The notes below the pieces were generated by a model that saw only the letters and a program-made list of their open reading frames with translations, was not told where the DNA came from and searched no databases. DNA of 42,111 nt from Vreelandella andesensis (GTDB lineage: Bacteria > Pseudomonadota > Gammaproteobacteria > Pseudomonadales > Halomonadaceae). The stretch's first letter is position 1; each line of letters begins with the position of its first letter. The position numbers were made by a program, and so were the translations under genes. Shown here piece after piece: positions 24,090-33,700 of the stretch. Location: contig NZ_RZHG01000011.1 in the NCBI RefSeq assembly GCF_003989795.1, forward strand, positions 1-42,111, given 5' to 3'.

Positions 24090-25326
24090 GTTGAAGCAAA
24101 AGCGCGCGTTTTTATTTCTCCAAGGCGTCTGCTCGCCCTTTTATCAGCGTCTAGCCCGCCGGCTAACTGACGACGGCCACCGCGTGGTAAAAGTTAACTT
24201 CAACGCCGGCGATATCGTCTACTGGCAGCGCACTCACAGTCAGAACCATTTGTTTCGCGGCCCGTTAAGCGAGCTACCCGCTTATATCCAGTCGCTTTGG
24301 CAACGTTACGACATTACCGACCAAGTACTGTTTGGAGACCGCCGCCCGATTCACCGCCCAGCAGTTGACTTAGCGCCCGCCGCTGGCATTCGCACCCATG
24401 TATTTGAAGAAGGCTATTTTCGCCCTTTTTGGGTCACGCTTGAACGCGAAGGAGTGAATGGCCACTCGCTGCTACCCAGAGATCCCAAGTGGTTTTTCGA
24501 AACAGGCAAGGCATTGCCCAAATTACCTGCCCCTGTGCGCTTTCGTGCGTCATTCAAAATCCGCGCCGCACACGATATGGGTTACCACTTAGCAGGGTTA
24601 ATGAATCCGCTGGTGGCTCCTCATTACCGCAACCACGCGCCTATCACAGCGCCGGTCGAGTATGCGGGCTATGCCAAACGGTTCACCTTACTTCGCTTTT
24701 GGAAAAAGCGCGATAACGAACGAATTAAGAACCTGATCGAAGGCAGTAAGCCTTATTTTATGTTGCCGTTGCAGCTCAATACCGATGCGCAGATTCGTGA
24801 CCACTCACCTTATGCCAACATGGAAGAAGTGATGGATCACGTCATGGGGTCATTTGCTCTGCACGCTCCTAGCGACGCCTTACTGTGCATAAAAAATCAT
24901 CCTCTGGATATGGGGTTAGTTGACTACCCGAGCATCATTCAGCGGCTGGAAGATTTTTATGGTCTTAATGGGCGCATTGTTTACCTGGAGTCAGGCAACC
25001 TTAATCCGTTGCTCAAACATGCTACGGGCACGGTCACAGTCAACAGCACGGTCGGCATTGTTTCGCTTGAAAAACAGTGCCCCACCTTTGCACTCAGCGA
25101 CCCCATCTACAATTTAGCGGGCCTCACCTACGAAGGCTCTCTAGACGAGTTTTGGCACCAGCCGCCGCTGCCCAGCCAAGCGCTATTTAGCTATTTTCGT
25201 AATACCGTTATGTACGCCACGCAAGTTAATGGTGGTTTTTATTGCCAGCCCAGTATCGATTTAGCCGTCAACAATGCAGCAAGCATACTAGAAGCCTGCC
25301 CGTCGCCGTTGGAGAAGTTGCTGTGA
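24076..25326 (+). CDS. kpsS: KpsS/RkpJ-like capsule polysaccharide protein
   Basis: Up to 416 residues, starting at TTG 24,076 or TTG 24,091 inside the end of kpsC. It begins AFLFLQGVCSPFYQRLARRL, then has VFEEGYFRPFWVTLEREGVNG, YFMLPLQLNTDAQIRDHSPY, CIKNHPLD and TVNSTVGIVSLEKQCP. These match KpsS (and LipB and Sinorhizobium RkpJ), which in E. coli adds the first Kdo to lyso-phosphatidylglycerol. The enzyme acts at the inner face of the cytoplasmic membrane. The stop overlaps the SDR start (GTGA). The acceptor lipid may differ here; see the findings. Confidence 0.92.
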   Translation: MEVIELKQKRAFLFLQGVCSPFYQRLARRLTDDGHRVVKVNFNAGDIVYWQRTHSQNHLFRGPLSELPAYIQSLWQRYDITDQVLFGDRRPIHRPAVDLAPAAGIRTHVFEEGYFRPFWVTLEREGVNGHSLLPRDPKWFFETGKALPKLPAPVRFRASFKIRAAHDMGYHLAGLMNPLVAPHYRNHAPITAPVEYAGYAKRFTLLRFWKKRDNERIKNLIEGSKPYFMLPLQLNTDAQIRDHSPYANMEEVMDHVMGSFALHAPSDALLCIKNHPLDMGLVDYPSIIQRLEDFYGLNGRIVYLESGNLNPLLKHATGTVTVNSTVGIVSLEKQCPTFALSDPIYNLAGLTYEGSLDEFWHQPPLPSQALFSYFRNTVMYATQVNGGFYCQPSIDLAVNNAASILEACPSPLEKLL

Positions 25327-26147
25327 AAGTTGCTGTGAAAGCTGCTCGTGTGACTGCGCCATCACCTAGCGCCGCCGCCCCCCGCTGCGTGCTAATTACC
25401 GGCGCCACTGGCGCGATCGGTGGGGCGCTAGCCCATGCTTACGCAACCTCCACCACGCATCTGGTGCTGCACGGTCGTAATCGACAGTCGCTTGACGAAT
25501 TGGCGATAGCGTGTCGAGAAAAAGGCGCGCATGTGTCGCTCTCGACGGCTAGCTTAACCGACGAAACCGAGCTAAATGCGTGGCTGGATATGCTCTGCAC
25601 TGAGCATGTACCCGATATCGTGATTGCCAATGCGGGTATCAACACGCACCCAGGTGAAAACACACTAGAGCCGTGGGACGAGGTTCAAGCACTATTAGAT
25701 ATTAATTTAAAAGTACCCATCGCAATGGCCCAGCGCCTTGTGCCAGCCATGCAAGCACGGGGCAGCGGTCAGTTGGTGTTCATTAGCTCGTTAGCAGGCT
25801 GGCACGGCTTACCTACAACGCCTAGCTACAGTGCCAGCAAAGCAGGCATTAAAGCCTACGGCGAAGGTCTCAGAGGGCTACTTGAGCCTCATGGAATTGG
25901 CGTGACCGTGGTAATGCCTGGCTACGTTACTTCACCCATGTGTAACGCAATGCCCGGCCCCAAGCCTTGGGAATGGTCACCAGAGCGCGCCGCTAACGCC
26001 ATACAGCGCGGCATTACCGCTAACCGTGCCCGCATCAGCTTCCCCTTTCCATTGAACTTCGGCACTTGGTGGCTAGCTGTTTTACCAGCTGGCATTTCAC
26101 AATGGCTCGTCAAACGCCTTGGCTTTAATCATACCGAGGGGGCGTAG
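25323..26147 (+). CDS. rkpH: RkpH-like short-chain dehydrogenase, likely 3-ketoacyl/ketosphinganine-type reductase
   Basis: 274 residues from GTG 25,323, chosen because it overlaps the kpsS stop by four bases. A tandem 12-bp duplication offers a second GTG at 25,335. Motifs are TGATGAIGG (26-34), NAG (IANAGINTHP), S156, Y169-x3-K173 (YSASK), so the catalytic set is complete. The C-terminal hydrophobic end (FGTWWLAVLPAGISQWLVK) suggests membrane contact, as in 3-ketodihydrosphingosine reductases. The operon position beside an oxoamine synthase suggests that it reduces the ketone that enzyme makes. Substrate is inferred; rkpH of Sinorhizobium is the likely counterpart. Confidence 0.8.
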   Translation: MKVAVKAARVTAPSPSAAAPRCVLITGATGAIGGALAHAYATSTTHLVLHGRNRQSLDELAIACREKGAHVSLSTASLTDETELNAWLDMLCTEHVPDIVIANAGINTHPGENTLEPWDEVQALLDINLKVPIAMAQRLVPAMQARGSGQLVFISSLAGWHGLPTTPSYSASKAGIKAYGEGLRGLLEPHGIGVTVVMPGYVTSPMCNAMPGPKPWEWSPERAANAIQRGITANRARISFPFPLNFGTWWLAVLPAGISQWLVKRLGFNHTEGA

Positions 26148-26148
26148 C

Positions 26149-27783
26149 GTGCCGCTTTTTCTGTCTTCCTCTTTCATTAGCCCGCTGTTAGTAGGCTTGT
26201 TAGCCAGCCTATTGTTCGAAGCGCTGCTAAACCCGCGTCCCCGCCCGCCTTGGAAGCGCGGCATTGCCGCTAACATTGTGCATGTTGGTAGCTGGTTGCT
26301 GCTGTTTGGCATTTTTATACTGCTTCTACAACGCCCTTGGTTTGCTATTGTCTTCGTTCTATCGCTGCAACTGGTGGTGGTGCAATCGAGTAATACCAAA
26401 TCACGCACGTTGAACGAACCTTTTATCTGCCACGATTTTGAATACTTTTGGGATGCAGTGCTGCACCCACGCCTCTATGTGCCTTTTTTCGGTATTGGTC
26501 TCGCCATTGCTGCCAGCAGTGCCGGCGCGGTTGCTATTGGCAGCTTTTTGTTTTTTGAACCATCGCTAATCCGACAATGGGGCGCCGCAACGTTTCTAGT
26601 TCACAGCCTAGCGCTGATAGTCACCGGCGCGCTGTTCGTTTGGCTGGGGTGGCGTAAACTGCCGCCTATCACGCTTACCCCTGTCATTGACCTAGAACGT
26701 CTGGGGTTATTCTCCAGCCTCTGGGCATACGGCATCGCCCTACTGCAATCGCAGCCGCCTAAAGCTGACGCCTCGCCTTTCTATTCATATACTCAACACA
26801 GCCTTGAGCAAGATGCTCAAGCGGCACTGCCCAACGTGGTATTGGTGCAAAGTGAATCATTTTTTGATCCTCGCCCATGGTGCGGCGAGATTGCCGCTGA
26901 CTTACTGCCGAATTATGATGCTACTTGCAGGGAAGCTATCGTGAAGGGAGCGCTGAATGTGCCCGCGTGGGGCGCAAATACAGTGCGAACCGAATGCGCC
27001 GTTTTAACCGGCATAGCGCCTGATGCGTGGGGGCCGCGCCAGTTCAACCCTTACCGCACGCTGTCGAGTCACCCTTTGCCCAGCATTGCCAGTGCATTTA
27101 AAGCTCAAGGGTATCGAACGATTTGTGTTCATCCTTACCCTGCTACTTTCTATATGCGAGACAGCGTTATTCCGGCATTGGGTTTTGAGACGTTTATCGA
27201 CATTAGCGCCTTCGAAAGTCAGGATAAGCATGGTCAGTACATGGGTGACCAGGCTGTTGCACGAAAAGTTGGACGCCTGCTTGAAGATAACGATAATAGG
27301 CCACTGTTTGTCTTTGTGATTACCATGGAAAACCATGGTCCTTTACACTTAGAAGCACCCGACAAGGCCGGAGTAGCGTCAACATTGCCAGCAGCGCCGT
27401 GGCCGCTGCCCGATTATTTGCGTGATTTAGCCGTATACCTGCACCATCTAGGCGAATCAGATAAAATGCTCAAAAGCGTAAAAGCAGCGCTAAACTCAGC
27501 TAGTAGACCAGGGCTGCTGGGCTGGTACGGTGACCACGTACCCATACTGCCTGCCGCCTACAGGCATTATTCACCGCCTGCTAGCAGCACCCCGTACATG
27601 ATATGGTCAACGGAAATTGAACGTCGTTTAGATGGTAACTTGCATGACAAACCGCCTATTGAGTGCGAGTCGTGCCCGCTGGAAGCAAACGAACTTGGTG
27701 TCTACCTATTTAAACAAGCGTTTGGACGCGATATAAGTAGCGATGTGATCAAGGCAGAACCAGAACCTCAGGAGCAAGAATGA
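26149..27783 (+). CDS. rkpI: LTA-synthase-like membrane phosphotransferase (sulfatase fold), RkpI-like
   Basis: 544 residues from GTG 26,149, one base after the SDR stop; an upstream TTG at 26,119 would add ten. About five membrane helices fill residues 3-167. An extracytoplasmic sulfatase-fold domain follows: metal site E236 (SESFFDPR), nucleophile T278 in GANTVRTE, H396 in MENHGP, and D462-H463 in YGDHVP. This matches the LtaS/OpgB group, which moves phosphoglycerol or similar groups from phospholipids onto glycans or lipids at the outer face of the inner membrane. In a capsule operon it could decorate the polymer or add a head group to the anchor lipid. Equivalence to rkpI is by position, not proven. 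Confidence 0.8.
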   Translation: MPLFLSSSFISPLLVGLLASLLFEALLNPRPRPPWKRGIAANIVHVGSWLLLFGIFILLLQRPWFAIVFVLSLQLVVVQSSNTKSRTLNEPFICHDFEYFWDAVLHPRLYVPFFGIGLAIAASSAGAVAIGSFLFFEPSLIRQWGAATFLVHSLALIVTGALFVWLGWRKLPPITLTPVIDLERLGLFSSLWAYGIALLQSQPPKADASPFYSYTQHSLEQDAQAALPNVVLVQSESFFDPRPWCGEIAADLLPNYDATCREAIVKGALNVPAWGANTVRTECAVLTGIAPDAWGPRQFNPYRTLSSHPLPSIASAFKAQGYRTICVHPYPATFYMRDSVIPALGFETFIDISAFESQDKHGQYMGDQAVARKVGRLLEDNDNRPLFVFVITMENHGPLHLEAPDKAGVASTLPAAPWPLPDYLRDLAVYLHHLGESDKMLKSVKAALNSASRPGLLGWYGDHVPILPAAYRHYSPPASSTPYMIWSTEIERRLDGNLHDKPPIECESCPLEANELGVYLFKQAFGRDISSDVIKAEPEPQEQE

Positions 27784-30700
27784 CTAAACGCGTTGCCATC
27801 ATCGGCGCCGCCCATCGTTTCCCCGGCACCACACCTGAAACGTTCTGGCAGGACCTGCAAGCCGAAAAAGACCTCGTCACTCAAGTGGCCCCCGACCGCT
27901 GGAGCCAGGAAGCTTTCTGGCATCCAGATAAACGCCATCCTGGCACCAGCGTCACGTTTGCCGCGGGTAGCCTAGGCGATATCAGCGGGTTCGACGCAGC
28001 GTTTTTTGGCATTTCGCCCCGTGAAGCGGCGAACATGGATCCACAACAGCGCATGTTGCTAGAGCTTACCTGGGAAGCCATGGAAAGCGCGGGCATCGTG
28101 CCCAGCACCCTCCGTGGCAGCCAATGCGGTGTTTTCCTTGGCGTCGCCAGCCTGGATTATTCCTATCGCCTGGCCGATGACATGTCGGCGATTGATGCCT
28201 CTACTGCGACCGGTAACACATCAAGTATCGCGTCTAACCGGCTGTCTTACGTCTTTGATCTGCATGGTCCCAGCATGTCGCTGGACACCGCCTGCTCGTC
28301 TTCCATGGTGGCATTCCACCAAGCGTGCCAATCCATTCGCAGCGGCGAAACTAACATGGCGCTGGCGGGTGGCATCAGCCTGCACCTGCACCCGTATGGC
28401 TTTATTATTTTTTCGAAGGCCAGCATGCTCTCACCCACTGGGCGCTGCCAAGTCTTCGATGAAGCCGGTAATGGCTACGTGCGCTCAGAAGGTGCTGGGC
28501 TGTTTTTGCTTAAAGACTATGATCAAGCCGTGGCCGATGGCGATAATATCCTCGCAATTGTCGCAGGCTCGGCGGTCAATACTGACGGCCACAAATCTGG
28601 CCTTACCGTGCCTAACCCCAGCGCGCAAATAGAGTTAATGCGCCGCGCCTACGAACAGGCGGGCATTACGCCAGATGAGATCGACTACCTTGAAGCGCAC
28701 GGCACCGGCACCGCCGTTGGCGACCCCATTGAAACCCGTGCCATTGGCGAAGCACTCGGCAAGCACCGCAAAACGCCGCTGCTGATTGGCTCGGTGAAAA
28801 GTAACCTTGGCCATTTAGAAACCGCCTCTGGGGTGGCTGGGCTCGCTAAGGCGCTGTACAGCCTGCAGCACCGTGAAGTGCCCGCGACGATCGGCATACG
28901 TAATCTTAATCCTCGCATCAAATTCGATGAGTGGAATATCAGCGTTGTCACCAAAGCCAAGGCGCTTAAAAAGCAGGGCCGCTTGGTCATTGGCATCAAC
29001 TCTTTCGGCTTTGGCGGCGCCAATGCGCACGTCATACTGGAAAGTGCGCCAGAAAAAACGCCGAGTCCTCGTCAAGTACCAGATACGGCGCTGCCCATTC
29101 GCGTTAGCGCGCGAAGCCAAGAAGCATTGGCAGATAACGCTCGTGGATTAGCGAACCTCCTACGCGAAGAAAGCCACGCGTTCTATGACATTGCCCATAC
29201 ATTGAACAGCCATCATGAACAGCACACGTACGGTGCGCTCTGTTTTGCTCAAACACCGCAAGCCGCCGCCAGTGCACTCAGCCAGTTTGCCGACGGTGAA
29301 GCCAACGACGTTGTAACACTGGAGCGCTTAGCGAATGCACGTGGCCCTGTGTTCGTTTACGACGGCAACGGCTGCCAATGGGAAACCATGGGCCACGACT
29401 TACTAGAGAGCGAACCAGCGTTCAGCGAGGCCATTGACCGCGTAGATGCGCTGTTCCAAAAACATGGCGATTTTTCGCTGCGTGACGAGCTGGCAGGCCG
29501 AAACCGACCAGAGGCCAGCGGAGGCCGCTTTGACCGCACTGAAATCGCTCAACCTGCCTTGTTTGCGCTGCAGGTAGCGTTGACGGAATGGCTGAAATCG
29601 AAGGATATTGTGCCCACTGCCGTCTTTGGCCACAGCGTTGGTGAAGTGGCTGCCGCATGGGCGTCCGGCGCGCTAACGTTAGAAGATGCGGTAAAAGTCA
29701 TCTACTACCGCAGTTTCTATCAAGGCAAAACCCGTGGCCTCGGGGAAATGACGGCCGTCGCCATGAGCGCGGAAGAGATCGCGCCCTGGCTTGAAAAACC
29801 TGAATTTAGTGACATCAGCTTAGCGGGTATTAATAGTCCCAAAGGCATCACCTTAGCGGGTGACCGTGACCAACTAAACGCTATTGAAACAGCCTTTAGT
29901 GAACAGAGTACCTTTGCTAAGCGACTGCCCTTGGATTACGCCTTCCACAGCCCCGCCATGGACAGTATCAAAGCAGGCGTTGTGGAAGCATTGGCGGACA
30001 TCTGCCCACGCCCCACGCAAATCCCTTATATATCTACTGTTACGGGCACCATCAGTGAAGGCACCCAGCTGGATGCTAATTACTGGTGGCTCAATATTCG
30101 GGAACCGGTTCTGTTTGATAGCGCCGCCACGGTGTTGATTGAACAGGGGTATAACGTGTTTGTGGAAGTCGGCGCCCACCCTATCCTGCGCCGCTACCTT
30201 AACGAGTCACTGCACCAACAAGAGCGCAGCGGATTGGTGCTGGGCACTATTGAACGCAATCTGCCTGGCGTAGACGGCTTAACGCGCTGCCTTGGCCAAT
30301 TGTTGCTAAGCGGACTCACCCTGGATAGCCACCAGTTCTTCCCGGTGGAAGGCCAGCGGGTTCCGCTGCCACGCTATGCATGGCAACGCACCCAGCTTTG
30401 GGTGCAAGGCACCAACGATGGCCAGGGGCTGCTTTCCCGTTACTACCAGCATCCGCTACTGGGATACCCACTGGCGCAGCAGGATCACACCTGGGAGAGT
30501 CAGCTAGATACCAAACGCCAGCCATGGCTAGCAGATCACGTTGTCGGTGAAGGGGCGGTCTTCCCCGGTGCCGGGTTTGTTGAGCTGACGCTAGCGGCAG
30601 CCCTGCAGCAGAAAGACACACCGCTTTTAGACATTGAAGAGCTAGAGATCCGTGCCCCGCTGCTGCTGGATGGCCCCAATGGCCGCACCATGCGCTTAAC

Positions 30701-33700
30701 ACTGGATCCAGATGATGGTCGCTTAGCAATCCACTCCCGTGAACCGGCTACCGGCAGTGAGTGGCAACTAAATGCTGTTGCCCGCCGCATGCGTGAAAGC
30801 CGAGGCTTCTTGCTTAATCGCAAAGCGCCCAGCCTGCCAAGCCGTGCACCCGACTACACCTTGGCTGAGCACGTGCAGATGGCCGAGCGCATTGGGCTGC
30901 ACTACGGCCCTGCGTTCCAAGCCATTAGCCGTGGCTGGATTGAAGGCGACAGCGTCATCGGTGAAATCACGCTCTCCGAGAGTATTCAGGCACAGCTCGA
31001 CACGCTGCACGTTCACCCTGGAATTCTCGACAGTGCTTTCCAAATGTTCATACCGCTGCTGGCTCAACATAGCGAGTTTGCAGCGCAGTTAGCGTTTGTG
31101 CCGGTTCGTGTGGGACGCATTCAAGTGAATGCCGACGCCGGTGCCCCCGTGTTGGCACGGGCACTGATGGGCAAACGCGCGCCCCACTCTTTCACCGCCG
31201 ACTTCGAACTGTATGATGCGGCCGGCAACGCCGTGGCGGTGCTCAGCGAAACCCGCTTCAAGGCGATTCGCTTAAACCGCGCCCATCATCAGCACTTCAG
31301 CTACCTGGATGTTGAATTAACGCCTGCCCCGCTGACCGCAGCAACGCTACCGTTGGCTGGCAATGCCCTTGTGCAATTGGTTGGGCTAAGCAATGCCTTT
31401 GCCGACAGCACCGGCCAACGCTATGCACAAGAAGTGTCGCCACTGCTCGATAGCCTTAGCGAAGCTTTTGCTGGTGCCAATGATAACGACAGCGAAGATC
31501 AGCCCGCACCTGAAACCATTTGGCAATTACTGGTGCAGGATTACCCCGATTATTTTGCGCCTATTCACATAGTAGGCCGATTAGGTCTGCACCGTGGGCA
31601 ACTAGCAAGCGGCAGTGAAACACTTGAAAGCTTAGGCATTACCAATGAGCACTTGGCGGGCATTAATCGCGTCCTGATCGGCGAAAACGGCTGGCAAGTG
31701 CTAGCGGCTGAGCTTGGCGCGCTGGTGGAAGCCTCGCTAACCACCCTGCCCGTTGGTCAGCGGCTGCAATTGTTGGAAGCGGGGCCCTGCGCCCCCGCTC
31801 TCGGTCAGCGCCTACTTGAACAGCTTGCGAATACAGCAAACATTGCAAACGATGCGCACCATTATCGTGCCATCACCACCAGCGACACCGCTCGCCATCA
31901 GGCTGAACAGCTTCAAGAGCGTTTCCCGCTGATAGATGTTCAGCCGCTGGAAGATACGTTACCTGCGCTTGGCAATGCAGAGAAAGCTCAGCTGGCATTT
32001 ATCAGCGTGGATGTGACCCAGCCTGAACGCACTCGCCAACTGATTGAAACGCTGCCTACCCAGCTTGCCCCAGGTGCTCACGTCGTGGTGATCGGCGTTC
32101 ACCCCAGTCGCTGGCTGGATGATTTGTTGGCCACACCAGGCATCGACCAAGCGCCCCTTGAACAAGATACCCTGCGTGAGTGGTTATCGAACCAGGGCCT
32201 CAGCGTTTCGCCGCCGGTCGAGCTTGAAGAAAATGGCGCTTACCTGCTGCATGGCCAATACACAGCAGATGAAGAGTTACCGCGTCAAAATGCTCAAAAT
32301 TCGTCAGATGCCCTGCACCTGATCGTCGCTGACGCAGAACACGAAGCCCTCGCCACTCAGCTTGCAGAGCGGCTAGACCCGACCAACGCATGGCTAACCG
32401 TCAGTGACGCGTCCCCGCAGGCGCTGTTAACGACAGCGCTGGAAGAACGCCAAGCAGCACCTGCCGAGCTGAATGTTGTTGATCTGCGTGGGCTTAATGG
32501 CAGCACCACTGCTGCTCAAACCCAGCGTTGCTACACAGCACAGCAGTGGTCGTTAGCACTTGAAGCAAGCGGGCTGGAAAGCCAAGGCAGCCACGTTACC
32601 CTTTGGCTGACGACCCAGAATGCCAGTACCGGCGATGACGCTGCGCTATGGGGCTTTGGCCGTTCGCTTGCCAATGAAGCCGTTGGCCATAGCGTCACAC
32701 TGATTGATCTACCAGACAGCCCCAGCAAAGCGGCACTAAACGCGTTGGCAGCCTCAATAGCCACACCGGATAGCGAAAACGAACTGGTCATCACCGTTGA
32801 CGGCGAACGGTTTGCGACGCGTCTTCGCACCCTGCCTGCGCCTCACCCGGTGGCGCAAGCAAGTGCTGCGCCTCATCAAGCAATGACCCTGGGCTTCGCG
32901 CTACCAGGGCAATTGCGTCAGTTGCAGTGGCGGCCACGACCGTTGCCTGAACTTGGCGCGGATGAGGTGGAAATCTGTGTTAAAGCGACGGGCCTCAACT
33001 TCCGCGATGTGATGTATACCCTTGGCTTACTGTCTGATGAAGCGATTGAAAACGGTTTCGCTGGCCCGACCCTGGGGCTTGAGTTCTCAGGTGAGGTTCT
33101 CGCGGTAGGTGCCAATGTTCAGCACGTCACCCCCGGCCAAGCGGTGGTAGGCTTTGGCCCTGCCAGCTTTAGCGACCGGCTGATTGCCAGCCAGCATGCC
33201 GTTGCGCCGCTGCCTGAAGGCGTCAGCTATGCTGCTGCCGCGACAATCCCGACCACCTTCTTCACGGTTTACTACGCGCTAAAACACCTTGCGCGCCTGG
33301 AACCCGGTGAGAAAGTATTGATTCACGGTGCCGCGGGCGGCGTCGGCATCGCCGCGCTGCAAATTGCCCAGTGGCTAGGTGCCGAGATCTACGCCACGGT
33401 GGGGTCTGAAGAGAAGCGCGACTTCCTGCGTCTTATGGGGGAAGAGCGCATCTACGACTCCCGCTCACTGACGTTTGCCGAAGAGATCCTAGAGGACACT
33501 CAAGGCGAAGGCGTGGACGTCGTATTGAACTCTCTGGCAGGCGAAGCGATTAACCAAAACCTGCGCGCATTGCGCCCATTTGGCCGCTTCCTGGAATTAG
33601 GCAAACGTGATTTCTATGAAAACACGCACATCGGTCTACGCCCGTTCCGCAACAATTTAAGCTACTTCGGCATCGACTCCGACCAGTTGATGAAAGTACA

